Source: Pelagibacteraceae bacterium AG-461-B04
GTDB lineage: Bacteria; Pseudomonadota; Alphaproteobacteria; Pelagibacterales; AG-422-B15
Direction of reading: 5' to 3'
NCBI GenBank assembly: GCA_003211835.1
Contig: QCRN01000003.1
Location: forward strand, 42,681 to 106,680
Length of the DNA stretch: 64,000 nt
The position numbers were made by a program, and so were the translations under genes. The notes below the pieces were generated by a model. That model made no database searches. It was not told the origin of the DNA and saw only the letters and a list, made by a program, of their open reading frames with translations. Positions 46,480 through 54,047 of the stretch are shown here, piece by piece. Each line of letters begins with the position of its first letter. Position 1 is the stretch's first letter.

Positions 46480-47106
46480 ATGCATATGAGTAGCGTATTT
46501 AAAAATTATTTTTCTCATTCAACCGTAATCGGCTTTATCTTGATGGCTGTATTTGGCGCATTTTACATATTCAATACTGGCCTTATAAATGAGTATTTAA
46601 TATGGATATTTGTTCCAATCTTACTCGCTCCATTTTATGAATGGTATGTTCACAAATACCAGCTACATGTTGAGCTTACAAAAAAAGATGGTTGGTATAG
46701 AAGATACCAAATAGTTCTTCACCATGGACATCATCGAGATCCTGATAATATAAAGCTCCAGTTCGCACCTTGGAGATATCTAATTTACACATATGGTCAG
46801 GTTTATTTGTTTTATTCATTAATTTTTTGGAGCTTTGGCACTGCTATGGTGCCATTTACTGGACATCTTATTTACCATCTTTGGTACGAGTGGATTCACC
46901 TAGCACACCATTCAAAAAACTATAAACCTTTAACTAAAGTTGGCAAAAGTCTTCGTGATGCTCATATGAGCCACCATTTTCACAATGAAAATTATAATTG
47001 GGGCATTACTAACATGATTGGTGATTATTTTTTCAAAACTTTAAAAGATAATAAATCTATCACTAAAAGTCCTACGACTAAATCAATTAACGGTTATACA
47101 GACTAA
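46480..47106 (+). CDS. fatty-acid hydroxylase/sterol-desaturase superfamily protein
   Basis: A 208-residue membrane di-iron protein. Four membrane segments flank His boxes HKYQLH (58-63), HHGHH (81-85), HLAHH (140-144) and HMSHHFH (162-168), the eight-His signature. It would hydroxylate or desaturate a lipid, perhaps a fatty acid or carotenoid; substrate not determinable. Start could be 46480 or 46486. It ends 9 bp before the first tRNA-Thr-derived repeat, so it may also be cassette cargo (inference). Confidence 0.8.
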   Translation: MHMSSVFKNYFSHSTVIGFILMAVFGAFYIFNTGLINEYLIWIFVPILLAPFYEWYVHKYQLHVELTKKDGWYRRYQIVLHHGHHRDPDNIKLQFAPWRYLIYTYGQVYLFYSLIFWSFGTAMVPFTGHLIYHLWYEWIHLAHHSKNYKPLTKVGKSLRDAHMSHHFHNENYNWGITNMIGDYFFKTLKDNKSITKSPTTKSINGYTD

Positions 47107-47115
47107 ATAATTTTA

Positions 47116-47167
47116 GTGGTGCCCCCACACGGACTTGAACCGCAAACTATTGATTGCAAATCAATTG
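47116..47167 (-). repeat. tRNA-Thr 3'-portion copy A (most diverged)
   Basis: A 52-bp copy of the 3' part of tRNA-Thr(TGT), from CCA-end through T-arm, variable loop and anticodon arm, with a 1-nt deletion and two substitutions relative to the intact gene at 49032-49107. Its anticodon would read TGC. No acceptor 5' strand or D-arm follows, though the next 20 nt weakly resemble a decayed one. Confidence 0.85.
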
Positions 47168-47211
47168 GTCGATATACTATCTAGTTATTATTAAAAAATA
47201 TGGAGTAATAA

Positions 47212-47487
47212 ATGTTTGTATCTTTTACCGATTGGGAATTTGACGGAAATGTTGAAAATGCCGTTGAAAATATGAAAGGTTTTTGGCCTGAGATGAAAAA
47301 GCATGGAGCAACTAATATGCGCGCAACAGTCACGGGCGAAAAAACACTTAGAACGATGACTATTTGGAGTAGCGAAGAACAAATGAAAGCTAACATCGAT
47401 GAAATTAGAGCAGCGGCTGCTAAAGTTGTAGGCATGACCACAACAGGTGGAATGATGGGTACAATCGCAGTCGAGCTTAATGATTAA
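47212..47487 (+). CDS. cassette gene 1: antibiotic-biosynthesis-monooxygenase-like dimeric barrel protein
   Basis: A 91-residue protein between tRNA copies A and B. The pattern of a beta-strand start (FVSFTDWEF), a helix ending ENMKGFWPEMKKHGA, a strand with the conserved Trp (MTIWSSEEQ) and a helix (IDEIRAAAAKVV) fits the ferredoxin-like ABM/DUF fold that assembles as dimers. No catalytic residues can be assigned. The gene begins 44 nt after copy A and ends 27 nt before copy B. Confidence 0.65.
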   Translation: MFVSFTDWEFDGNVENAVENMKGFWPEMKKHGATNMRATVTGEKTLRTMTIWSSEEQMKANIDEIRAAAAKVVGMTTTGGMMGTIAVELND

Positions 47488-47514
47488 TTAATGAGAAGCA
47501 GTTTTTATAATTAA

Positions 47515-47567
47515 GTGGTGCCCCCACACGGACTTGAACCGCGAACCTATTGATTACAAATCAATTG
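47515..47567 (-). repeat. tRNA-Thr 3'-portion copy B (identical)
   Basis: A 53-bp segment identical to the 3' 53 bp of the intact tRNA-Thr region (49031-49083), ending at ATCAATTG in the anticodon stem. Beyond that boundary the sequence is unrelated, which marks a sharp recombination edge. Confidence 0.93.
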
Positions 47568-47584
47568 GGTGTAAAATTATGTGA

Positions 47585-48001
47585 ATGGCCCATTTATTTT
47601 TCATAATATTTCATTTTATAGCAATTATATTTGGCTTTTGGTTGTTACTCATTTCTGTTCCATTGCATATATTTTATGCAAATGGCAAAAGAAGAAATCA
47701 ACTTCTTGAACAATTAGTAAGCAAGCAGCAAACGAATGAAGTTAAAACTGAGGAAAATTTAGTACGCCAAAAATACCCAAGCTTAAAGAGAAACACAATT
47801 ATTCTCGTTGCTATAGCGTTCTCTGTAACTTTGCTATTATATTTATCTAGCAATTTTATTACCCCTGAGGAAAATAAAAAAATATTCTATCTTGATAAGC
47901 AAACTCAAAGTGTCAAAAATTGTGTTAAGACACTAGGTGAAGGAGTTTATGCTGAAAAGTCTTTACAGTGGAAGCTCAAGAATTGTAATGCAAAGTATTA
48001 A
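47585..48001 (+). CDS. cassette gene 2: two-span membrane protein
   Basis: A 138-residue protein with an N-terminal span (FIIFHFIAIIFGFWLLLISV), a charged cytoplasmic-looking middle (KSEE/KR-rich, about 30-75), and a second span (NTIILVAIAFSVTLLLYL). The C-terminal tail has two Cys (VKNCVKT, LKNCNAKY). It begins 17 nt after copy B and its stop ends 1 nt before copy C, so the cassette is extremely tight. No family recognised. Confidence 0.6.
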   Translation: MAHLFFIIFHFIAIIFGFWLLLISVPLHIFYANGKRRNQLLEQLVSKQQTNEVKTEENLVRQKYPSLKRNTIILVAIAFSVTLLLYLSSNFITPEENKKIFYLDKQTQSVKNCVKTLGEGVYAEKSLQWKLKNCNAKY

Positions 48002-48002
48002 A

Positions 48003-48055
48003 GTGGTGCCCCCACACGGACTTGAACCGCGAACCTATTGATTACTAATCAATTG
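48003..48055 (-). repeat. tRNA-Thr 3'-portion copy C
   Basis: A 53-bp copy with one substitution at 48046, which falls on the first anticodon base (TGT to AGT). The rest, including CCA, is identical to the intact gene. Same edge at ATCAATTG. Confidence 0.92.
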
Positions 48056-48068
48056 AATGTAATATGAA

Positions 48069-48500
48069 TTGATGAGAGTATTTTTAGCTATCATTTTTTT
48101 ACTGTTTAATAACAGTGCCTACTCTGAATCTTTGAAAATTGGAACTTTTGAAGAAATTAAACATTTGTATGATAAGGGGGAGATTTTAGTTTGTGAGGAA
48201 GTATCTTATAAGCATTTAAAAACTAGGTATGAAATTTTTGATACTAGAATTTCATCTAAAAAGAGAGTTGTATTTATTATTAATGACGACACTATCGTCG
48301 AAACTAGTGAAAAATCTATTTTTTATTACGTATACCACAGCAAAAAATCTGAAAACTTCGACCCTATAAAAAAGTTATACCAACTTAAATTTTCTGATAA
48401 TCATTTATATCGTATAACTTATAATAAAGTTTCAAATTCAATTTATATGGAAAAACTCTTATTGGATGATGAAATGGAACAGATACGATATAATTGTTAA
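48069..48500 (+). CDS. cassette gene 3: periplasmic hypothetical protein
   Basis: A 143-residue protein with a signal peptide (VFLAIIFLLFNNSAYS, cleavage before ESLKIG) and a mostly beta-rich, Lys-rich mature part; two Cys (ILVCEEV, RYNC at the C-terminus) could pair. Alternative start at 48072. Starts 13 nt after copy C and ends 15 nt before copy D. Not recognised. Confidence 0.6.
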   Translation: MMRVFLAIIFLLFNNSAYSESLKIGTFEEIKHLYDKGEILVCEEVSYKHLKTRYEIFDTRISSKKRVVFIINDDTIVETSEKSIFYYVYHSKKSENFDPIKKLYQLKFSDNHLYRITYNKVSNSIYMEKLLLDDEMEQIRYNC

Positions 48501-48515
48501 GTTTTTTATTTATTA

Positions 48516-48568
48516 ATGGTGCCCTCACACGGACTTGAACCGCGAACTTATTGATTACAAATCGGTTG
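48516..48568 (-). repeat. tRNA-Thr 3'-portion copy D
   Basis: A 53-bp copy with about five substitutions, mostly transitions, relative to the intact gene; anticodon TGT retained. Edge near ATCGGTTG. Its divergence exceeds that of B and C although it lies closest to the intact gene. Confidence 0.9.
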
Positions 48569-48610
48569 AACGGTGTTCTATGGTGTTGGGATTTTCTAGC
48601 ACTTGTAAGG

Positions 48611-48913
48611 TTAATTTTTCTTAAAACCTTTTGTAAATGTTACAAAACTAAAAAGTTTAATTCCTGCACCAACTAAAAAGAATCCAATAATATCTCGTAA
48701 AAGAGTAAGGTTTATTATTAGTCTTTCTGGAAACCAATATATTATAATATATAATGCTAAAAAGCTGAATATGATGGCACCACACATCAAAGCAATACTA
48801 ACAAACCAAAGAACATTAAAAAAAATATAATGTGTCATTTCATTTTCTGGAAACAAAACATCTTTATCACTAGCAAGAAGAATTTTTTTTAATTTTATTA
48901 GAGAATTTTGCAT
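48611..48913 (-). CDS. cassette gene 4: two-span membrane protein
   Basis: A 100-residue protein with two hydrophobic spans (FFNVLWFVSIALMCGAIIF; LRDIIGFFLVGAGIKLF) and a Lys-rich C-terminus. Unlike cassette genes 1-3 it is on the minus strand. It lies between copy D and the intact tRNA, 42 nt from D, with a 118-nt gap to the tRNA that holds an inverted repeat. Not recognised. Confidence 0.55.
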   Translation of the reverse strand: MQNSLIKLKKILLASDKDVLFPENEMTHYIFFNVLWFVSIALMCGAIIFSFLALYIIIYWFPERLIINLTLLRDIIGFFLVGAGIKLFSFVTFTKGFKKN

Positions 48914-48944
48914 TAAAAATATTATATATCAACAATCAGGTTTA

Positions 48945-48999
48945 CCAATTGATAACTTATGCGATATCACATAGAACCTTGTGACTGCTTATCAATTGG
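48945..48999. repeat. inverted repeat beside tRNA-Thr
   Basis: CCAATTGATAA (48945-48955) and TTATCAATTGG (48989-48999) are perfect 11-bp inverted arms with a 33-nt centre. Each arm contains ATCAATTG, the sequence at the edge of the tRNA-derived repeats. It may be a recombinase recognition element or simply a hairpin. Confidence 0.55.
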
Positions 49000-49031
49000 C
49001 AGGAGTAATTCAAAATATCTGTTGGAAAACG

Positions 49032-49107
49032 TGGTGCCCCCACACGGACTTGAACCGCGAACCTATTGATTACAAATCAATTGCTCTACCAATTGAGCTA
49101 TAGGGGC
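49032..49107 (-). tRNA. tRNA-Thr (anticodon TGT), intact
   Basis: A 76-nt tRNA on the minus strand: acceptor GCCCCTA pairs with TGGGGGC, D-arm AGCTCAATTGGTAGAGC, anticodon loop TTTGTAA, T-arm with GGTTCAAGTCC, encoded CCA at 49032-49034. It is the only complete copy among five related segments and lies upstream (tRNA-sense) of all of them, consistent with repeated insertion at its 3' end. Confidence 0.96.
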
Positions 49108-49185
49108 TAAGAGGCATTCAATAATTATATAAACATTGAAATCAGAGAAAACTTATAAATTACATATAATTTTTAGTCTATAGGT

Positions 49186-50253
49186 TTAATCTGATATAGT
49201 GATCGTCACTGATGGGCGCCCTACATCAAGGGTACAGAATTCTGTGCCAGGACTTGTATCTTCGGTAGCAATATATTGAGAAAACTGAGCCCTAAGTCCA
49301 CCAGTAACATCAAATGCCATTCTAAGTGTAGGTGGCGTATCTGATGTTCTTGTGTAGGGAGAAGTCAGTTTATAAATCATAACAAGACCTTCATCAGAAG
49401 ATGACAATCCACTTTGCCAAATAATTTGCCTGGTAATTTCATTTCCAGTTCCATCTTCCTGCCATACTCCAGAGTAATCATTATAATAACTATAATTCCC
49501 ACATGAAGAAGTTGTTGTTGATGTATAGCCCGATGCATCAAGTGGTGGAATTGATACAAATTCTAATTCCTGAAAGGTATCAAAATCACCCGAGTTACAA
49601 CCGGCGTTCCAGTCAGGCGTAGCTTGAGGATTATCCTGACTATTGCCTCTTGCTTCTGACCAAGACGAGGTACTAGCATTTCCATAGTAATCATCATTAC
49701 CAGGTCCATTCAAAAAAAATATAGCTTGTTCACTTGGTGTTCCTGATGTGGAGCCAAGTGGCGCAGATGATCCATTTGTATTAGTATTGGAGCTGTTTGT
49801 TACACATTGACTCAAATTTCCATCATAATCAGAATTGCTTTGCCATTGTATTGTATCTCCATTTGTATCTTTTGGTTCTACTGATCCTGTTAGCCACATT
49901 GTTCTAGAAATTGTTGCCTTCATATAATTAAAAGTTACATTTTTAGGAATCCCATCTGTACCAGCGGCAGTGCAAGCAACGGCACCTGGAGCTACACCCG
50001 CTAGATCACACCTGCCGTTATCATCTGTAACATTAGGAATAAAAGCAACATCGTTTGCTCCGTTACATATTCCTGTCGAGATATCAAAAGATTCGCAGAG
50101 TTCCATAGACAGAGGCTTGACTTTGAATACAGTAGGTGTGCCATATGCTCCATAAGTCCAATTTCCGACAACATTTGAGTTAGCCACTACATTGGTAATT
50201 GTTAATGAAAGAATTGTGGTTTTAAGAAGAAAGAACTTAACAATATTTCTCAT
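49186..50253 (-). CDS. secreted partner protein of module 2, Cys-containing
   Basis: A 355-residue precursor with signal peptide (VKFFLLKTTILSLTITNVVA). The mature part is Asn/Ser/Thr/Gly-rich with about nine cysteines and ends TLDVGRPSVTITISD. PTVFKVKPLSMELCES near 40-55 and LRMAFDVTGGLRAQF near the C-terminus correspond to segments of the module 1 partner (41208-42068). It starts 1 nt after the stop of the barrel gene at 50255. No anchor or membrane span. Confidence 0.7.
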   Translation of the reverse strand: MRNIVKFFLLKTTILSLTITNVVANSNVVGNWTYGAYGTPTVFKVKPLSMELCESFDISTGICNGANDVAFIPNVTDDNGRCDLAGVAPGAVACTAAGTDGIPKNVTFNYMKATISRTMWLTGSVEPKDTNGDTIQWQSNSDYDGNLSQCVTNSSNTNTNGSSAPLGSTSGTPSEQAIFFLNGPGNDDYYGNASTSSWSEARGNSQDNPQATPDWNAGCNSGDFDTFQELEFVSIPPLDASGYTSTTTSSCGNYSYYNDYSGVWQEDGTGNEITRQIIWQSGLSSSDEGLVMIYKLTSPYTRTSDTPPTLRMAFDVTGGLRAQFSQYIATEDTSPGTEFCTLDVGRPSVTITISD

Positions 50254-50254
50254 T

Positions 50255-51193
50255 TTAGGTACCTCTGGTTATTATTATTCCACCTTCACCAGTCTTTTGG
50301 GTAATTATATTATTTGTTCTTATTACTTTGCCTAACATTTTATCTGACATATCGACTAGTGGAAAAATATTTTCAGAGACCGTTTCATTGAAAATGGTTG
50401 GGGTTGATTTGTCATTAGGCCACTTAAAAGTTAGCTTATAAAAATCTTCATCATTTGAACTGTTATCAATTTCATTTCTTCCATACTCAAAAACAATACC
50501 TTGATGTAAGTTAGCTTCAATTGACATTCTGTTTCCTTCTAAATCTGCTCCTTGTCTGTCCCAACTATACCCAGTGTAAATAACTTTAGCCCAAGGTACA
50601 TAAGGAGCGGTTCCCACAATTGAGTAATCATATCCATTTACGACTTCTTCAAGAATAGTAGAAGATCCAGAGGTATAGCTCACACTTTCAGATAAACGGT
50701 CGTATACATTTGCATAAAGCTGAAAATTACTGGCTAAATACTCAACACCAATACTTCCTCTTTGATGCCCTTCATCAAATTCATAATCGTGAAAAATATT
50801 TACGCCTAAGACTGCACTATCGTTATTTGTCAATGTCCTAAATCCAAGTCCAGCATTTAAAACTGTTCTTTCATCGCCATTGGCAAATGGCTCTTGATTA
50901 GCTATTCGTAACTGAGTGAAATATAAATGCTTATCATTAAGTTGATCATACGGATTAACTGCAATTGGTCTCACAACAAGAGCTGAGTACTTCAAATCAT
51001 AATTTTCTTGTTCCGAAATCGTTATTTCTGTAATACCTTCTCCAGGAATCAGTTCAGATATTGAGCTACCAATGCCAGCAAGACCTTGTGAGAGTTTATC
51101 GTCAATAATTTTACTTAGTGTGTCATTAGCACTTACCGCAAAAGCAGATGATAAAAACAAGAAAAGGATAGTTAGCTTTTTATAAAAAGTCAT
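50255..51193 (-). CDS. stand-alone inverse-autotransporter beta-barrel, module 2
   Basis: Taken from ATG 51193 (312 residues), because this gives a proper signal peptide (YKKLTILFLFLSSAFAVSA); the frame extends to 51229, which would put 12 extra residues in front. GLGFRTLTNNDSAVLGVNIFHDYEF, EGHQRGSIGVEY and VDMSDKMLGKVIRTNNIIT are the inverse-autotransporter barrel hallmarks and align with module 1. It ends about 15 residues after the DKM...RTNNI motif, again with no passenger. The secreted partner follows immediately. Confidence 0.8.
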   Translation of the reverse strand: MTFYKKLTILFLFLSSAFAVSANDTLSKIIDDKLSQGLAGIGSSISELIPGEGITEITISEQENYDLKYSALVVRPIAVNPYDQLNDKHLYFTQLRIANQEPFANGDERTVLNAGLGFRTLTNNDSAVLGVNIFHDYEFDEGHQRGSIGVEYLASNFQLYANVYDRLSESVSYTSGSSTILEEVVNGYDYSIVGTAPYVPWAKVIYTGYSWDRQGADLEGNRMSIEANLHQGIVFEYGRNEIDNSSNDEDFYKLTFKWPNDKSTPTIFNETVSENIFPLVDMSDKMLGKVIRTNNIITQKTGEGGIIITRGT

Positions 51194-51314
51194 AATTTCA
51201 AATATACCTAATTTTTTATAAAATTCCATAAATTACTATGAGGAATTACAGTTAAATTATAAGTTTTATACATAAATATATTTCCTTTAAATAAATATAA
51301 ATTATTATAAATAT

Positions 51315-51413
51315 ATGAAAAAATTTTTAGATTTCATAGGTGGTCAGATTGCTCTGGCATACCTGATTGTTTTTTTTATACTCGTCATTGCTATGATCTT
51401 GTTAGCCCTTTAG
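51315..51413 (+). CDS. 32-residue single-span membrane microprotein
   Basis: ATG 51315 to TAG 51413: a short basic start (MKKFLDFIGGQ) and one membrane span (IALAYLIVFFILVIAMILLAL). The size and layout are those of known bacterial membrane microproteins, but expression is unproven. Convergent with the RNA methyltransferase gene, stops 8 nt apart. Confidence 0.4.
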   Translation: MKKFLDFIGGQIALAYLIVFFILVIAMILLAL

Positions 51414-51421
51414 ATTAACAA

Positions 51422-52195
51422 CTAGTCAATCATGCTTTTGGATATATGAAAAAACGCTATAGCAGCAGTGTTGGATACATTTAAACTTTCTATCGCATCA
51501 TTCATTTCTATTTTGACAATCTCGTCACAAAGAGAAGAAGTAATTTTTCTTATTCCTCGATGTTCTGATCCTAATACAATCACAACTTTTTTTGGGTAAT
51601 TAATTAGGTCAATTTTATTACTTGTATTTACATCTAAACCATAGATCCAATACCCGTAGTCTTTAAGTACTTTAATGCTAGAGCTAATATTTTTTATTTT
51701 TGCAAATGGTAATTTATCTATACCTCCCGATGCTGCTTTTGTTAAAAACGCATTTTCATTGACAGAGTTATTTTCAGTCATGATAACGCCACTTAAATTA
51801 AATGCTAGAGCTGATCTAAATATTGCACCAACATTTTGTGGGTCATCTAGTTGGTCTAGTAAAACAATTAACGATTTGTCAGATTTTATATTTATAATTA
51901 GTTCCTTTAATTCTTGATTAGCAATTTTGTTCGCTTTCAGGCAGATTCCTTGATGATTAGATTTTTCTCCCAATAAATTTTCAATTTCATCTCGATTTTT
52001 AATCTTTTTTATGAGATTCAAATCTCCAAGGTTTATATCTTTCTCCAACTTCTTTTTTGCCTCGGTAGTGAAGACAATTTCATATTTCTCTCTTTTTTTA
52101 TTCTCTAGGGCTGCAACTACAGCATGATGACCATAAATCCAATACTCAGAATTTTGCCTTTTTTTAGGGAGTTTTTTTAATTTATTCCTCATCAA
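51422..52195 (-). CDS. rlmB: TrmH/RlmB-family rRNA 2'-O-methyltransferase
   Basis: A 257-residue SpoU-class SPOUT methyltransferase. The N-terminal substrate-binding domain (IYGHHAVVAALENKKR, 22-37) is followed by motif 1 (LLDQLDDPQNVGAIFRSA), motif 2 (VLGSEHRGI) and motif 3 (ESLNVSNTAAIAFF). RlmB methylates G2251 of 23S rRNA. The start could be 52195 or the next codon (MM). Located 149 bp from tRNA-Tyr. Confidence 0.88.
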   Translation of the reverse strand: MMRNKLKKLPKKRQNSEYWIYGHHAVVAALENKKREKYEIVFTTEAKKKLEKDINLGDLNLIKKIKNRDEIENLLGEKSNHQGICLKANKIANQELKELIINIKSDKSLIVLLDQLDDPQNVGAIFRSALAFNLSGVIMTENNSVNENAFLTKAASGGIDKLPFAKIKNISSSIKVLKDYGYWIYGLDVNTSNKIDLINYPKKVVIVLGSEHRGIRKITSSLCDEIVKIEMNDAIESLNVSNTAAIAFFHISKSMID

Positions 52196-52343
52196 TGGAT
52201 CAATTTATCATTTAAAATAATTTTGGGTCAAAAATATTAATATTTGTTGATTTAGCTTCTTTTTTTACATATAAGTCACCCCTTAAGGTTCAATAGACTA
52301 TGTCTAGGGAAACTTATCTTGAGATGTTGATAAAACTATCTCG

Positions 52344-52428
52344 GGAGGGGTGCCCGAGTGGTTAAAGGGGACGGGCTGTAAACCCGTTAGCTATGCTTAC
52401 GTTGGTTCGAATCCAACCCCCTCCACCA
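52344..52428 (+). tRNA. tRNA-Tyr (anticodon GTA)
   Basis: An 85-nt tRNA with the long variable arm of class II. Acceptor GGAGGGG pairs with CCCCTCC, anticodon GTA lies in the GGCTGTAAACCC arm, and CCA is encoded (52426-52428). First of the Tyr-Gly-tuf-Trp-secE series common in alphaproteobacteria. Confidence 0.97.
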
Positions 52429-52462
52429 CGAAAAGGTACCTTAGGGTAGCTTGAAGGAAAAA

Positions 52463-52536
52463 GCGGGTGTAGCTTAGTGGTAAAGCTCCAGCCTTCCAAG
52501 CTGATTACGAGGGTTCGATTCCCTTCACCCGCTCCA
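52463..52536 (+). tRNA. tRNA-Gly (anticodon TCC)
   Basis: A 74-nt tRNA: acceptor GCGGGTG pairs with CACCCGC, anticodon loop CTTCCAA holds TCC, encoded CCA at 52534-52536. Lies 36 bp before the tuf start and is likely co-transcribed with it. Confidence 0.97.
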
Positions 52537-52572
52537 AAATTAAAGTTGTTTAAAAACTGAGAGGACAAAAAA

Positions 52573-53763
52573 ATGGCTAAAGAAAAATTCGATCGTAGTA
52601 AACCGCATTGCAATGTTGGAACTATCGGTCACGTGGATCATGGTAAAACTACTTTGACCGCAGCAATTACAAAAGTATTATCTGAGTCTGGCGGTGCAGA
52701 ATTTACTGCATACGATGCAATTGATAAGGCACCAGAGGAAAAAGAGCGTGGAATTACAATTTCTACAGCACACGTAGAATATACAACTGATGCGCGGCAC
52801 TATGCTCATGTAGATTGTCCAGGACACGCCGATTATGTTAAGAACATGATAACAGGAGCAGCTCAAATGGACGGAGCTATCTTAGTTGTTAATGCAGCGG
52901 ACGGCCCTATGCCACAAACACGGGAACACATTCTATTAGCGCGTCAAGTTGGTGTTCCAGCAATTGTTGTTTACCTAAATAAAGTCGATCAGGTTGATGA
53001 TGCTGAATTGCTTGAGCTTGTTGAAGTTGAAATAAGAGATATTTTAAATGAATATGATTTTCCCGGTGATACAACTCCGATTGTTAAAGGATCTGCATTA
53101 GCTGCAGTTGAGAGCAGAGATGATGAGATTGGTAAGAATTCTATTGCAGAATTAATGAAAGCTGTAGATGAATTTATTCCACAACCAGAGAGAGATAAGG
53201 ATAAGCCATTCCTTATGCCAATTGAGGACGTATTTTCAATTTCCGGAAGAGGAACAGTTTGCACAGGTAGAGTAGAGAGTGGAATTGTTAAGGTTGGAGA
53301 AGAACTTGAGATCGTTGGCATTAAAGATACTCAAAAAACCACATGCACTGGAGTAGAAATGTTCAGAAAACTTCTAGATACTGGAGAGGCTGGAGACAAT
53401 ATCGGTGCTCTTTTAAGAGGCGTTGAGAGAGACCAAGTTGAGAGAGGTCAAGTGCTTGCTCATCCTGGAACTATTACTCCTCATACAAAGTTTAAATGTG
53501 AAGCTTATGTTCTTAAAAAAGAAGAGGGTGGAAGACACACTCCTTTCTTTACAAACTACAGGCCTCAGTTCTATTTCAGAACAACTGATGTAACTGGTGT
53601 TTGTCAGCTTCCTGAAGGTACTGAAATGGTTATGCCGGGAGATAATATTTCAATGGAAGTTGAAATGATAGCTCCAATTGCAATGGATAAAGGAGTGCGC
53701 TTTGCGATAAGAGAAGGCGGTCGTACAGTTGGCTCTGGCGTTGTAACGGAAATTATTTCATAA
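52573..53763 (+). CDS. tuf: elongation factor Tu
   Basis: This 396-residue GTPase delivers aminoacyl-tRNA to the ribosome. G1 GHVDHGKT at 19-26, G3 DCPGH at 81-85, G4 NKVD near 136-139; domains 2 and 3 follow ([18 protein letters not shown]). Preceded by AGAGGAC. Followed within 4 nt by tRNA-Trp. Confidence 0.98.
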   Translation: MAKEKFDRSKPHCNVGTIGHVDHGKTTLTAAITKVLSESGGAEFTAYDAIDKAPEEKERGITISTAHVEYTTDARHYAHVDCPGHADYVKNMITGAAQMDGAILVVNAADGPMPQTREHILLARQVGVPAIVVYLNKVDQVDDAELLELVEVEIRDILNEYDFPGDTTPIVKGSALAAVESRDDEIGKNSIAELMKAVDEFIPQPERDKDKPFLMPIEDVFSISGRGTVCTGRVESGIVKVGEELEIVGIKDTQKTTCTGVEMFRKLLDTGEAGDNIGALLRGVERDQVERGQVLAHPGTITPHTKFKCEAYVLKKEEGGRHTPFFTNYRPQFYFRTTDVTGVCQLPEGTEMVMPGDNISMEVEMIAPIAMDKGVRFAIREGGRTVGSGVVTEIIS

Positions 53764-53767
53764 CTGG

Positions 53768-53843
53768 AGGAGTGTAGCTCAACTGGTAGAGCACCGGTCT
53801 CCAAAACCGGGGGTTGGGGGTTCGAGTCCCTTCGCTCCTGCCA
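53768..53843 (+). tRNA. tRNA-Trp (anticodon CCA)
   Basis: A 76-nt tRNA: acceptor AGGAGTG pairs with CGCTCCT, anticodon loop CTCCAAA with CCA, T-arm GGTTCGAGTCCC, encoded CCA at 53841-53843. Lies between tuf and secE, processed from their transcript. Confidence 0.97.
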
Positions 53844-53858
53844 CTTAAGAAAAGAATT

Positions 53859-54047
53859 ATGAAACCTTTGAAATTTATACAAGAAGTAAGAAGAGAAGGA
53901 GGCAAAGTAACATGGCCTTCTTCAAGGGAAACTTTTACGGGATCAGTGATGGTTGTCATCATTACTGCTTTTGCCGCAGTATTTTTCTTGATAATAGATC
54001 AAATTTTTAGCTTCGGGCTCGATAGACTGATAGGGCTGGTTGTTTAA
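53859..54047 (+). CDS. secE: preprotein translocase subunit SecE
   Basis: The 62-residue single-span form of SecE (KFIQEVRREGGKVTWPSSRET, then the span VVIITAFAAVFFLIID). The start is ATG 53859; the frame is open to 53814 but that would lie inside tRNA-Trp. It clamps SecY in the translocon. Stop joined directly to nusG (TAAATG). Confidence 0.96.
   Translation: MKPLKFIQEVRREGGKVTWPSSRETFTGSVMVVIITAFAAVFFLIIDQIFSFGLDRLIGLVV

Noticed and set aside
47116..48568. Five functional tRNA-Thr genes
   Set aside because: Only 49032-49107 has acceptor 5' strand and D-arm; the other four lack them.
47116..49107. CRISPR array
   Set aside because: Spacing of 399-515 bp with coding genes between repeats, repeat origin as a tRNA 3' end and no cas genes do not fit.
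51194..51229. Longer start of the module 2 barrel
   Set aside because: The first 12 residues disrupt the signal peptide; the start at 51193 is followed by a well-formed signal sequence. The longer form is not excluded.
53814..53858. SecE start inside tRNA-Trp
   Set aside because: The upstream codons lie within the tRNA 3' half; ATG 53859 gives the usual SecE length and start.
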